This document shows positions 1 to 9,062 of a DNA stretch of 39,067 bases, piece by piece (within the stretch, counting starts at the first letter, position 1; each line of letters begins with the position of its first letter). The notes beneath the pieces are model-generated. The model ran no database searches, was not told where the DNA came from, and saw only the letters and a list, made by a program, of their open reading frames with translations. Source of the DNA: a virus. The stretch lies in the IMG/VR virus record IMGVR_UViG_3300048597_000661, positions 1 through 39,067 of that record; one strand, 5' to 3'. The position numbers were made by a program, and so were the translations under genes.

Positions 1-1824
1 TCACGGGCGGGCGACGTCCAGATCGACCACCACAGGAAAAGATACGGACGAGTATACCTTGCCGTCCTTTGTCCACTCGATTTCGCCAATGCAGGGAAAA
101 CCTTCGTTCTTCTTGGCGGTCTCGACCCACTCCTCGACGATTTCGCGCTGGCGGGAGGACGTGCTGGCTTCGATCAGGTAGTATGGGTCCGGTTCGGAGT
201 CGACGACGGTCGGAGTGTCTTTGGTCACGAAAACCAGGGAGTCGCCAATGTTGTCGGCGGTGCGAAGGATGATGCGAATCTCATCGGGCCCCAAATCGAA
301 GGCGGCATTGGCGGCGCCGATGTGGAAGATGGCGAAGGCGAGGCTGTCGCCGATTTTCACGCGCAGGCCGCTGGCTCCCATGAGGGTCGACTCGACCGCC
401 CGGGTGCGGGCCATGACTTGCAGATCGATGAGGTCCCACTTGTCGAGAATCCAAGGGATGCGGTTCTGCGGGGTGATGGATGGAGGGGTGGCGGGCCCGT
501 TGGGGGTTCCGGCGCGGATCGTGAAGGTGATCAGCGCCGGGAAGCTGGCGGACTTGCCCGGGGCTGTCGCGGTGATGCTGGCAATGAACCGGCCCTCGAT
601 GGTCGGCGACCCGCTCAGGAGCCCCGTGGTGTCATCCATTACGATGCCCGGCGGCAATCCCGTGGCAGACCATGCCGCAGGAGCAGGTTGCGAGATCAGC
701 GCCAGTGCGACGTTGTCGCCGACGGAATAGGCAAGGCCGTTGTTGAGCCAGCCGGGATTCATGACGATACGTGTCTGTTCGCCAGTGCCAGGCGTGGCGG
801 TGATCGTCAGATCGAGGGTGGCCGTGGCGGTGTCGGAGTCGGCTGTGCGGGTGGCCGTGAGGGTGACGCTGGCCGTGCCTGCGATCGTGGGAGTGCCCAC
901 GAGCACGTAATCCACCCCAGGGCGGGGTATTTCAATCCCATCCCCTGCATCGGCCACGGCAACGACGGCAAAGCCGGCGGGGGCGCCGGAATCAATAACC
1001 CATGTGGCGGGGTGCGAGGCCAGAAGCGGGATCCGGGCCGTCTCCCCGACAAGCAGGCGCAGAGCTTGATTGCTCGCGGTAAAGGTGCCGCTGGTGGCCG
1101 GGGTGTCGAAGATGATGGTAGGCGAAAGAGTGACGGGATTGCCTTCGGCGAAAGCGTAGCCGCGCAGCACGGCGGGCAGACGCTGTTCAAAACTCGTGCC
1201 GGGCATGAGGGTCGTAAAGTAGTTGTAATTCGAGGGGACGACGGTGCCGGTCTTCAGGTCCAACTGCGCGCGGTGGGTTTGCTCTGGCCGCAGAGTTGTC
1301 GGCATGGGCGCCACCAGATCCCCGTGGCTGAAGCGGACATCGCCGACGACGGATTGCGCGAGACGAATCAAAATGCGCCCGTCGTCCACGATTTCGATGC
1401 GATTCATCACGCCGGTTCCCCAGGCGGGCAACTCGAACTGATCACCGTCGACAATGAGAGGCCCAGACAGAACGGCGGCCACGGCACCCGGCACGGTGAG
1501 GCTGAGGGTGGCAGCGCTGCTTTCCTCGGTGGCACTCTTGACCTTGACCGAGAGGGCGACGGTCTTATTCGCGACGTCGGGCGTGGTCCATGTGCCCAGA
1601 AGGACGTCCATCGCGAGGGTGGCGCCACGGGGCAGCCAGGTGACCGCTCCGCCGACGGTCAGCTCGACGGCATGCGTGGTCGCTTCGGTGTTGTCCCAAG
1701 TGATGCGGCCGAACACTTGAAAAGTGCGGGGACCCCATTGGCGGCCGTCGCCGGCGACTTGGTTCGGACCCATCACCCGGAACATGCGGGTGACGGCGAG
1801 GCCTGTGGGTGCGGTGAGTGGCAT
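1..1824 (-). CDS. Tail-associated Ig-like repeat protein
   Basis: The 607-residue product is the most distal late gene seen. Residues about 230-440 contain at least two putative Ig (He_PIG-type) repeats; the clearest has the hallmark pattern TGLPPGIVMDDTTGLLSGSP followed by a beta-rich tail. The C-terminal part (about 460-607) has alternating strands with GEIEWTKDGKVYSS near its end and resembles the baseplate-upper-protein-like module at the N-terminus of the fibre gene at 11590-12825. Such proteins usually decorate tails or bind the cell surface. The start at 1824 follows a CA-rich leader with no Shine-Dalgarno, 13 bases after the preceding gene. The exact role is inferred from position and domain type. 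Confidence 0.7.
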   Translation of the reverse strand: MPLTAPTGLAVTRMFRVMGPNQVAGDGRQWGPRTFQVFGRITWDNTEATTHAVELTVGGAVTWLPRGATLAMDVLLGTWTTPDVANKTVALSVKVKSATEESSAATLSLTVPGAVAAVLSGPLIVDGDQFELPAWGTGVMNRIEIVDDGRILIRLAQSVVGDVRFSHGDLVAPMPTTLRPEQTHRAQLDLKTGTVVPSNYNYFTTLMPGTSFEQRLPAVLRGYAFAEGNPVTLSPTIIFDTPATSGTFTASNQALRLLVGETARIPLLASHPATWVIDSGAPAGFAVVAVADAGDGIEIPRPGVDYVLVGTPTIAGTASVTLTATRTADSDTATATLDLTITATPGTGEQTRIVMNPGWLNNGLAYSVGDNVALALISQPAPAAWSATGLPPGIVMDDTTGLLSGSPTIEGRFIASITATAPGKSASFPALITFTIRAGTPNGPATPPSITPQNRIPWILDKWDLIDLQVMARTRAVESTLMGASGLRVKIGDSLAFAIFHIGAANAAFDLGPDEIRIILRTADNIGDSLVFVTKDTPTVVDSEPDPYYLIEASTSSRQREIVEEWVETAKKNEGFPCIGEIEWTKDGKVYSSVSFPVVVDLDVARP

Positions 1825-1837
1825 AGTGTTGCTTTGG

Positions 1838-4231
1838 TTAAGAGATCAGGGCTTTGAGAGTGAGCGGTTCGGATTTGAAGCGGTCGTTGATGGCCTTTGC
1901 CGCGTCCGCGGTCGCGGGCGCCGCGCCCATCTGCAGATAGACCTGGCCGAGCGGCTGGCCCATCGGATCGCTCCAGTTCTCCAGATCGAAGCGCGAGAGC
2001 TCGGCGCGCAGGATGAAGCTCGTCGACGACGGAGCCGGGGCCGAGGTGGCGTTGCCGTAGATCGAGCGGTAAGCGGCGAGGTCGCCATTGGCCGCACGGT
2101 CCACGATCACGCCGAACGAATGCACCATCCCCGCCCGCGTGAGACTGATCTTCTGCTCGAAGAGCAACTGCTCCGCACCTTCGACCTCATCCCAGGCGAT
2201 GCGCTCAATGTTCGGGGCCGACCCGAAAGCGCTTTCCGGGAGAGGCACACCCTTACGCACGCGCATCATGTAGCTGCCGCGCAGCTCCGGTCGCTCCGCG
2301 ATGAGTGCCAAGAGAAACGACCAATCCACCGTCAACGCCCGCCCAGGGGCGAGCATCTCGGGCGTCACCGCCAGCTCCCACAGCACTCGATTCATTTCGA
2401 GCGGATAGTAGGCGTCGGTCCCCTGGGCCTGCTCGGCCGGGTAGTAGTAGTAACCGTCGCCGATGACAAAGGGGCCATCCGCGGAAGTCAGCGTGCGACC
2501 CCGGCGCAAGCGGTCGCCGGGAGCGTAGACACGGGAGCCACTGGACATACCGGTCACAAAGCCCGGCGCATCGGCGGCGGGATCGAGAATGGTCTCGGCA
2601 TCGGGCTCGAAGACGGGCACGGGATCCGCACTGATCGCCCGGGGCAAGGGCGGGAGCAAAGACTTGTCGCCGCGTTTGACCGTTGCCGGGAAGACATCGG
2701 CCAGCGGTGCCAGGCTGATGAATCCTTTCCACCCCGCGCCGCTCTCGCTCGTCCCGATCCCCGGAATGATCAGCTTGTCGAGCAGATCGTCCACGTCCGC
2801 CTCCAGATTCGACAGCCGCGCCTCCAGGCCATCGATCTCGCTAACCGGGTGCGTGTGCCCGCTCCACTGCGAGGCCGGCACCGCGCCAAGAATCATCAAC
2901 CGCAGCGAGTCCTCCGCCGGCGCGCCGCCGGGGAAAGTCAGCGTGATCTCCTGATCATCCACCACCGCCGTGTAGTTCGTGAAAAGCTGCCCCGTCGCGA
3001 TGGTCCGCAGCGTCACGTGAAGGTCCTCGGTATCTAGCGCGTGCTGCACGACGATTTCGGCCGCCTCGCCGTCGCCGATCGTCGCTACATAGTGCCTCGT
3101 CCCGGTCTGAATTTGATCTGGGTTCGGCGGCACGTAAATCTTCGGCGCCGGCGGCCGCAGCCAGTCCAGCTCCAAGGCCGTGGCCAGATCGTCGGAAATG
3201 TTTTCGCGCCGCAGCGTCACCGTCTGCCGCAAGAGAGGAATCTTCTCCAGCAGGACCGGCTCCTCTTCGTCCGAGTAGATATGCCCCTGCAGCTCCAGCA
3301 CGGCCTCCGTGTCCTTGCGGCCGTGCGTCAGGGGTCGAATCTCCGCCCGGTCCAGATCGAGCTCCACCTCGACCTTGCCCGGCTCGAAGCTCACCACCTC
3401 GACCGTGATCAGGTCCTGAGGCGACGCCTTCAGCGGCCCGATAAATTCGATGTCCACCTCCCCGGTCGGATCCACCACTTTCGTGGCGAACCGGATCTGG
3501 CCATCCGCGTAGAGCGCGTTCAGCCCATCGGCCACCTCGTCCACGGTCGCCGACGACCCCAGCGGAGTGGTCTTCCGGCCGCTGAAGACCAGGCGAAACG
3601 AGCCGACAAACTCCAGGTCAAGGGCCAGCCGCTGCAGCTCATTGATGCCCCAGCCGCCCAGCGGGTTGAGCGAGCCCTCCGAGCCGCCCTGGATGCGCGT
3701 CACCTCCGGCATCGGCACCAATTGCCGGTCGAAGGACTGCTCCCACGCGACTGGCGCCTGGACCAAGCGCAGCTCGTGCCACCACCGCCCATCCTGCTCG
3801 TAGGCCCGGACCTTGCCGAACGAGCGCGGGCTCAGCTCGTTCTCCGAGACCTCGAACTCCTGCGCGCCCGTGGCCGTGAAGCGCACCAGATAAATCCCAT
3901 CGCTCGGCTTGAGCACCTCCTGCACCGAGCCCGACGTCGCCGTATTCAGCGCGCCCTTCATCGCATCGGCCGTGGCCTTCGCGTCCAGCCAGGCCGTCTC
4001 CGCCGCGCCAAGCGTGAGTTTGAGCCGCCCGCCCACCGGCGGCGTGTCTACAAGGCCCAGCGAAGCCCTCAGCGTCTGCAGGCCCTCCTGGGCCACCTCG
4101 CTCGGCTTGGTGTCGTCGCCGAGGCGACGGTAGAAGCGCAGCCTCAGCCGCTCCTTGCTCCCCACGGTGAGCGGCGGGATTGTCGTCTCGCGCAGAGTGC
4201 GCGTGTCCAGGTCGAGTTTAAGATTGATCAT
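1838..4231 (-). CDS. Large baseplate/tail fibre-like protein
   Basis: The 797-residue protein starts at MINLKLDLDTRTL. The open frame extends further upstream, but that extension is low-complexity shadow sequence overlapping the preceding small gene. The first 400 residues are beta-rich and contain repeated strand patterns. Around residues 450-490 there is HTHPVSEIDGLEARLSNLEA followed by a heptad stretch, which is typical of trimeric tail fibres at the start of a coiled coil. The C-terminal 300 residues are a further beta-rich domain. It follows three small tail genes and precedes the Ig-like protein, so it is probably the receptor-facing baseplate or fibre protein. I recognise no specific family, and the role is inferred from layout. 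Confidence 0.7.
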   Translation of the reverse strand: MINLKLDLDTRTLRETTIPPLTVGSKERLRLRFYRRLGDDTKPSEVAQEGLQTLRASLGLVDTPPVGGRLKLTLGAAETAWLDAKATADAMKGALNTATSGSVQEVLKPSDGIYLVRFTATGAQEFEVSENELSPRSFGKVRAYEQDGRWWHELRLVQAPVAWEQSFDRQLVPMPEVTRIQGGSEGSLNPLGGWGINELQRLALDLEFVGSFRLVFSGRKTTPLGSSATVDEVADGLNALYADGQIRFATKVVDPTGEVDIEFIGPLKASPQDLITVEVVSFEPGKVEVELDLDRAEIRPLTHGRKDTEAVLELQGHIYSDEEEPVLLEKIPLLRQTVTLRRENISDDLATALELDWLRPPAPKIYVPPNPDQIQTGTRHYVATIGDGEAAEIVVQHALDTEDLHVTLRTIATGQLFTNYTAVVDDQEITLTFPGGAPAEDSLRLMILGAVPASQWSGHTHPVSEIDGLEARLSNLEADVDDLLDKLIIPGIGTSESGAGWKGFISLAPLADVFPATVKRGDKSLLPPLPRAISADPVPVFEPDAETILDPAADAPGFVTGMSSGSRVYAPGDRLRRGRTLTSADGPFVIGDGYYYYPAEQAQGTDAYYPLEMNRVLWELAVTPEMLAPGRALTVDWSFLLALIAERPELRGSYMMRVRKGVPLPESAFGSAPNIERIAWDEVEGAEQLLFEQKISLTRAGMVHSFGVIVDRAANGDLAAYRSIYGNATSAPAPSSTSFILRAELSRFDLENWSDPMGQPLGQVYLQMGAAPATADAAKAINDRFKSEPLTLKALIS

Positions 4232-4418
4232 AAGTCGTCGTGTCCGTGGTTTGCACCGCGCGCCGCTGCAAGTCCCTCGACAGCGGCACCGGCGTAAAAT
4301 CTGCCGCCCCACCGCGCGACATCACCCCGAAGTCCGGGGCGATCCGCGGGAAAGGCCAGCGCGCATTGAGCCGAGGCGGCACGCGCGAAAAAGGGTTCTC
4401 TGGGCGCTTCGTGATCAT
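4218..4418 (-). CDS. Small hypothetical tail-module protein
   Basis: A 66-residue gene fits exactly between its neighbours: its ATG at 4418 overlaps the TGA of the upstream gene in an ATGA, and its end overlaps the start of the 797-residue gene by 14 bases. The product begins MITKRPENPFSRVPPRLN, is basic and proline/arginine-rich, and has no membrane segment or recognisable domain. Overlaps on both sides suggest translational coupling in the tail operon. I do not recognise the family. Confidence 0.6.
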   Translation of the reverse strand: MITKRPENPFSRVPPRLNARWPFPRIAPDFGVMSRGGAADFTPVPLSRDLQRRAVQTTDTTTYDQS

Positions 4419-5341
4419 GTCCAGAAAGCCGCCTGCGGCGGTTTGGCTTGGGCGAAACTGCTCGCGAGCTGCAGCAGCGCGGCATCCGCAAAGGCATTGG
4501 CCTGCAGCACCCCGGTATAGCGGCCGACGAACCACCCCAGGGCCGGATCCAGCAGCGGGTCCTGCACGGGCGTGTCGACCTGCGGCTGCAGGTGAAATTC
4601 CAAGTTCAAATAGACGCGCTGTTGCACCACCAGCGTCCACCCCGCGCCGACGACATCCTGCGTCGGCTCAGCTTCGGGAGCCAGGGCCCAGAGCGTCGCC
4701 AGCTCGACCACCGTCGAGAGCACCGGCGGGATCTCGTCCAACCCGAAAAAATCCCTCACACCCGCATCGAGCGCGGTCAGTTCAAAGGTCGGCAACTGCG
4801 GAACCAGCACCACCGTGAATCGCTCCCCACGCTTCCGCATCGGGTCCGCCTTGATCGCCAGCGACGCGCAGCGCACCGTCCGCGTCGTCTCCCCGACGTT
4901 CGCCATGTTGAAGATCACCTCCGGCAGCCCTTTGCGGATGTCCCGCGCCCGCGGCATCGCCGAGCCCTCGACCGATAGCATCCAGGCCGACGTCGCATCG
5001 CTCAGCGCCACATCGGCCGGCCGCCGCACCTCCGCGGGACCGTCCGCATTCGCCGGCAGGATCGGCTCCTCCTCGTCCACCGTGCCAGGCGAGAGCCTCA
5101 CCAGCGCCGTGAGCGTCACCTCATCATTCTGCCCGAGCGAGCCCTTCCACACCGCCTCTGCCTGCCATGGGTGCGGAGAAAGCATCCGCCCATCGAGCAC
5201 CAGCACCGTGCCCGACCGCGTCTCACGTGCGAGCAGACCGCGCCCCGCCCGCGGGCGGTTCGCCAGCAGGCGGCGGTCCCGTCGCATCTGCCGCGCGTAG
5301 GTCGGCCGCTCGCCGCGTTTGACTGTGAGTTGGTCCGTCAT
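4415..5341 (-). CDS. Distal tail protein, hypothetical
   Basis: The 308-residue protein starts at the ATG forming an ATGA overlap with the upstream gene; a GTG three codons earlier is less likely. The N-terminal 50 residues, including RPRAGRGLLARETRSGT, align by eye with the N-terminus of the neighbouring 184-residue protein (QPRAGYGLRAKERPNGT), which suggests a shared docking module or a duplication. The remainder is mixed alpha/beta with no motif I recognise. Its place after the tape measure gene suggests a distal tail, hub or baseplate component. Confidence 0.65.
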   Translation of the reverse strand: MTDQLTVKRGERPTYARQMRRDRRLLANRPRAGRGLLARETRSGTVLVLDGRMLSPHPWQAEAVWKGSLGQNDEVTLTALVRLSPGTVDEEEPILPANADGPAEVRRPADVALSDATSAWMLSVEGSAMPRARDIRKGLPEVIFNMANVGETTRTVRCASLAIKADPMRKRGERFTVVLVPQLPTFELTALDAGVRDFFGLDEIPPVLSTVVELATLWALAPEAEPTQDVVGAGWTLVVQQRVYLNLEFHLQPQVDTPVQDPLLDPALGWFVGRYTGVLQANAFADAALLQLASSFAQAKPPQAAFWT

Positions 5342-5892
5342 GATGCCCACCAGAAAAACCGCACATTCTTCCAGGCCTTCAGGTCGCCCGTGGCCACAAA
5401 CTCCTGGTTGTGATGCACGACCTGAATCACCCGCGCAAAATCGTTCGGCGCGCTCGGCGTCCCCTTGATGATGGCCAGCGTCCGCCAGGCTTCATGCGGG
5501 AGCAGCTCATCGAGGCTCGCGATCTGCCCGACCTCGATGGCCTCCACCTGGCCCGCGACGAACTTCACCCGCAGCCCCACCAGCCGCTTCCGTTGGAACG
5601 CCACCTCCACCGGGCCGCCCGTCAGGGCGACGACCTGCCCGCCCGGCAACGTCACTTCCACGCCCCTGCAGAGGCCCGGCCGCAGCCAGAAAATCCCATC
5701 GCCCAGCGTCACCTTGAATGGCGTAGGCGGCAACAACCCCGGCTTCACCGAGAGTGTCGTCCCGTTCGGCCGTTCCTTCGCCCGCAGGCCATAGCCCGCA
5801 CGCGGCTGGTAGCGCCGGATCAGGCGCACCTTGGCATTCTCCTTCCAGGCAAGGAGACGCTCGCGGGGTTCGACTAGAAGGTTCTCAGCCAT
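5338..5892 (-). CDS. Distal tail protein, hypothetical
   Basis: The 184-residue protein overlaps the upstream gene by 8 bases and the downstream gene by 4. Its first 50 residues share the (Y/N)xPRAGxGLxA pattern with the next protein downstream. The remainder contains short beta strands (VEVTLPGGQVVALTGGPVEV) and ends in an aromatic run (VRFFWWAS). The position two genes after the tape measure fits a distal tail or hub role, but I recognise no family. Confidence 0.62.
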   Translation of the reverse strand: MAENLLVEPRERLLAWKENAKVRLIRRYQPRAGYGLRAKERPNGTTLSVKPGLLPPTPFKVTLGDGIFWLRPGLCRGVEVTLPGGQVVALTGGPVEVAFQRKRLVGLRVKFVAGQVEAIEVGQIASLDELLPHEAWRTLAIIKGTPSAPNDFARVIQVVHHNQEFVATGDLKAWKNVRFFWWAS

Positions 5893-6586
5893 ACCAGGGG
5901 AAATAGATTTCCTCGGGGTAGGTCCCCGAGCGGTATTCCACCGTCACCTCGACGATCGAATCATTCGGCCCTTCGGCCCGCGCCAGTTCGCGAGTGCTCA
6001 CGAACGCCCGCCACACCTGGCCGCGCGGGAGCGCCACATTGGGCGCGCCGGCCGGAAGCGCCTTGAAAATCAAACCCGCCACCTCGTCCTCGGCATAAGC
6101 ATCCTTCCCCGCCAGCACGACCTCCTTGCGCACGGTCTTTCCGACATCCCCGTAGTCCTTCCGTCCCGCCAGCGGCGAGATCGAGGAATCTGCCGCGACC
6201 CGCGACGACTTCACCCTGCGACGTTTGCCCGCCGGCAGAAACTCGGGGAACTGCAGCTCGCTGCTCTCGAAATACCCACCATAGTCCGCGAGGAGCGAGA
6301 TCACCTCCGGGTGCTCCAAGAGCGGACGATCCGCCTCCGTCGTCTCGACCGACCAGGTGACGCGGCCCAACACATCCGCGCCGACGCGCAGCAGCTCCGC
6401 CTCCTCGACGATGAGACCACGCTCATTGCGTTCTGATCGCCGACGCAGCACATCCGTCTGGTTGTTCTGTGCCAGCAGGTCCGGCGTGGTCTTGAGCGTC
6501 CGCCGTTTCGTCGTGATCAGCCCACGCTCATCCTCCGACGCCTCCGGGCGCGACACGATCGGGAAGGTGCCTAAGATTTTGCTCAT
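5885..6586 (-). CDS. Distal tail protein, hypothetical
   Basis: The 233-residue protein starts at an ATG overlapping the TGA of the tape measure gene by 4 bases. The sequence is charged, with an RRK-rich first third and a beta-rich C-terminus (SIVEVTVEYRSGTYPEEIYF). In long-tailed phages the gene directly after the tape measure often encodes the distal tail protein, so this is the positional candidate. No diagnostic motif is visible. Confidence 0.6.
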   Translation of the reverse strand: MSKILGTFPIVSRPEASEDERGLITTKRRTLKTTPDLLAQNNQTDVLRRRSERNERGLIVEEAELLRVGADVLGRVTWSVETTEADRPLLEHPEVISLLADYGGYFESSELQFPEFLPAGKRRRVKSSRVAADSSISPLAGRKDYGDVGKTVRKEVVLAGKDAYAEDEVAGLIFKALPAGAPNVALPRGQVWRAFVSTRELARAEGPNDSIVEVTVEYRSGTYPEEIYFPWYG

Positions 6587-8433
6587 TGATACCTCCCCAC
6601 ATTGCTGAGCGCGGTTGCTGCCGCCGTGAGTGCTGAGGCGGAGGTATTGAGCGCCGAGGCGGCGGCCGTCATCTCTGCGGTCGGGATCGCGGCCACCATT
6701 TGGTTGATCTCCGCCTTGGCCAAGTCACGCCCTGCCACGCCATCGAGGCCCTTTTCCTTTAGCGCATCACCGGCCTGACGTTCCGCCGTGCTGAAGGCTT
6801 TCTTGCGAATCTTCTCCGCCGTCGAGAAGGCGCCCATTTCTTCGTAGCGGTCCGCCCGAGCCAAGTCCCGCTGCAGTCGGCTCTGGATGCGGCCATTCAG
6901 CCCGGCCGTCGAGTCCGACGACTCCGCCGACGCCGAGGCCGCCAGCTTCGCCTGATTGCTCACCGAGCTGTCCATCGCGTCGGCGATCTTCGCCGCGTAA
7001 TCCGCCGCCTGGGCCCACTCGGCCGTCCCCGGCTCCAGTCCATCCGTCAGGCTCGATAGTTCCGACTTGTAAGTGCGCAGCCATTCCAGCCGGCGCTGTT
7101 CCGTCGGCGAGTCCGTTGCCGCCATCCCTGCCCTCTGCTCCGCGTCGTAGAGTCCTTCATTACGCCCGGCGTCCGCCTTCGCGCGCGCCAGGTCTTTGGC
7201 GATTTGATCCTGCTCGGACTGAGCCTGCGCTGCCTCCGCTGCCTGACGCGAACGCTCGGCATCGGCTGCCTGCCGGTCCAAGCCTTCCTGCCGGGCGGCC
7301 TCCACGGCCGCCTTCGTGTCCTCGTAGGTATTCGCCGCATCCGGCAGCCGGGCGTTTGCGCTGTCCTTCGCAAAACCGTAGGGGTCAGCCATCCCGGCCG
7401 CCTGAGCCTGGCGGAGAGCCGCCGTGTATTCCTTGACCCACTCCAGCCGCTGTTGCTCCAGGAGGTTCCCCGCCTGCTTGGCCTGGGAGATCTGCAGTTC
7501 GATTTGAAGCTGCTCCTGCTTCGCGGCCTCGATTTTGGCCAGCGCGACGTCCTCGGCGGCGTATTTCTCCTGCAGCGAGGCCATCGCATTGCTGGCCGAG
7601 AGTTTTTCGTCCGGCGTTTTCGCGGACGCCAGGATTTCCTGCAGCTTACGCTGTTCGTCTTCGCGGGAGGTGCTGCGTTGCAGGTCGCTTGTGCGGCCCG
7701 CGTCCAACGGGTCGACGGCCAGATTTTGGGCAAGTCCCACTTGCCTAGCCATCGAACCGGAGAGAGCCGAGAACGCACCCGAGCGCTGCTGATCCGCCTG
7801 CGCCTGTATCTCCCGGAACGCCTCACCTCCGGTCAACAGGTTGGCCGTCCACGAGCCCCATTCAGAATTGAGCTTGGCCAAGTTGGCCTGCGTCGAGGCG
7901 GCAATCGAGCTTAGTTGATCAAACTGTGACACCGCCGCGTCCAGCGTCACCGCATTCGAGGCGTCGCCGAAGGATTTGATCATCTCGCGGGTATTGGCCG
8001 TGGCCGCCTTGACGCCCTCGCTCAGCTTGTCCACTTGCGCCGACGCGATTTTCCCCACCGCGATTGCGCCAATGGCCAACCCACCCGCCCGAATCGCGCC
8101 GGTCAGAAATCCCCCCCCGCCACCGCCCCCGCCGCCGCTTTCCATCACGGCTTTTGTCTGTGTCGCCTGCCCTTCGAGGTCCGCCAGGGATTTCCGCGCG
8201 GCCTCCGCCTCCGCTTTCCACTGCTTTGTCCACTCAGACGCGATCGACTTCGATTGTTCGCTCGTGAACATCTTCCCCGCCGGCTTGGTCCCGCCGGCCG
8301 GGGTGCTGCCTACCTTGGCCACCGACTTGTTCGCGTCATCCGCGGCCGCCTTGACCTTGCGCAACTGCTGCTCGGCCTCTTGGAAGCCCGAACCGGTGAG
8401 GAGCGACTTGAGTTTGATTAAGAGCTCATTCAT
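6583..8433 (-). CDS. Tail tape measure protein
   Basis: The 616-residue protein is mostly alpha-helical and rich in Ala, Gln, Glu and Lys, with long heptad stretches. A hinge of nine consecutive glycines near residue 100 precedes a short hydrophobic segment (AIRAGGLAIGAIAVGKIAS) of the kind tape measures use for membrane passage. It follows the tail tube and chaperone-like genes, which is the normal order in long-tailed phages. The tape measure sets tail length and travels with DNA into the host envelope. At 616 residues it is short to average for the class. The start overlaps the upstream gene by 8 bases. Confidence 0.8.
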   Translation of the reverse strand: MNELLIKLKSLLTGSGFQEAEQQLRKVKAAADDANKSVAKVGSTPAGGTKPAGKMFTSEQSKSIASEWTKQWKAEAEAARKSLADLEGQATQTKAVMESGGGGGGGGGFLTGAIRAGGLAIGAIAVGKIASAQVDKLSEGVKAATANTREMIKSFGDASNAVTLDAAVSQFDQLSSIAASTQANLAKLNSEWGSWTANLLTGGEAFREIQAQADQQRSGAFSALSGSMARQVGLAQNLAVDPLDAGRTSDLQRSTSREDEQRKLQEILASAKTPDEKLSASNAMASLQEKYAAEDVALAKIEAAKQEQLQIELQISQAKQAGNLLEQQRLEWVKEYTAALRQAQAAGMADPYGFAKDSANARLPDAANTYEDTKAAVEAARQEGLDRQAADAERSRQAAEAAQAQSEQDQIAKDLARAKADAGRNEGLYDAEQRAGMAATDSPTEQRRLEWLRTYKSELSSLTDGLEPGTAEWAQAADYAAKIADAMDSSVSNQAKLAASASAESSDSTAGLNGRIQSRLQRDLARADRYEEMGAFSTAEKIRKKAFSTAERQAGDALKEKGLDGVAGRDLAKAEINQMVAAIPTAEMTAAASALNTSASALTAAATALSNVGRYQ

Positions 8434-9055
8434 CGCTCGCGGCCTCCCCCAGAATCTCCTGCTCGCGGAAGTTGTAGCCCTTCACGTCCCACCCTTCGCG
8501 GAACCGGGACGCGGCCGTGAGCAGATGCGCCTCGCTCACCGGGCAGGCCCGCGCATCGGCACGGCTCATGCCGAGGTCCTGCACGAGCGTGACATAGAGC
8601 AGCGTCCACAGCCCCAGCCCGCCATCCCGCGACGGCCGCTGGCGCGGGGCCGGGGTGTTCGCCGGCCGGGGAGGCGGCTGCATCGCCAGGATCGGCGCCT
8701 CCGCTTCGTTGATCCGCGCGGACACCGTCAGCATCGACGAGAGAATCTCCACCTCGGTCGTCCGCTGGAACGCCGCCGCCACCTCCGGCGCCGTGCGGCC
8801 GCTCAGCACCTCCACCGCGAAGCAGAACTGCCGCACCTCGGCCAGCAGCGACGCCGGCGGAACGCTGTCGAGATACATCGACTCCACATCGATGAGCCGC
8901 AGCCAGCCCTCCATCGTCAGCGGGCCGAGGGCGAGCCCCAGGGCCGACGCCGGCGGCGGCAGCAGACCGTCCACCACCCGGCGGGGCATGCGCATCGTGC
9001 GCTCACCCTCCGCCAGGGCGGCGGCATCCGCCCGCAGCTCGTCATCGGTCACCAT
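8426..9055 (-). CDS. Probable tail assembly chaperone
   Basis: The 209-residue, mainly helical protein lies between the tail tube gene and the tape measure gene, where the tail assembly chaperone (lambda G/GT equivalent) is usually found. Visible segments are FAVEVLSGRTAPEVAAAFQR and a C-terminal half rich in Trp and Arg that includes a GWDVKGYNF stretch. No slippery heptamer or overlapping second frame is evident, so a single product is predicted. The call rests mainly on position. Confidence 0.55.
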   Translation of the reverse strand: MVTDDELRADAAALAEGERTMRMPRRVVDGLLPPPASALGLALGPLTMEGWLRLIDVESMYLDSVPPASLLAEVRQFCFAVEVLSGRTAPEVAAAFQRTTEVEILSSMLTVSARINEAEAPILAMQPPPRPANTPAPRQRPSRDGGLGLWTLLYVTLVQDLGMSRADARACPVSEAHLLTAASRFREGWDVKGYNFREQEILGEAASDE

Positions 9056-9062
9056 ACGCGCC

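Noticed and set aside
322-1857. Long plus-strand frames opposite the Ig-like gene and similar frames throughout
   Set aside because: High-GC shadow frames: repetitive Arg/Gly/Pro composition, no domains, and opposite to well-supported genes.
8100-8145. Run of cytosines (glycine codons) in the tape measure as a slippery site
   Set aside because: It encodes a glycine hinge in frame; no alternative product downstream is supported.
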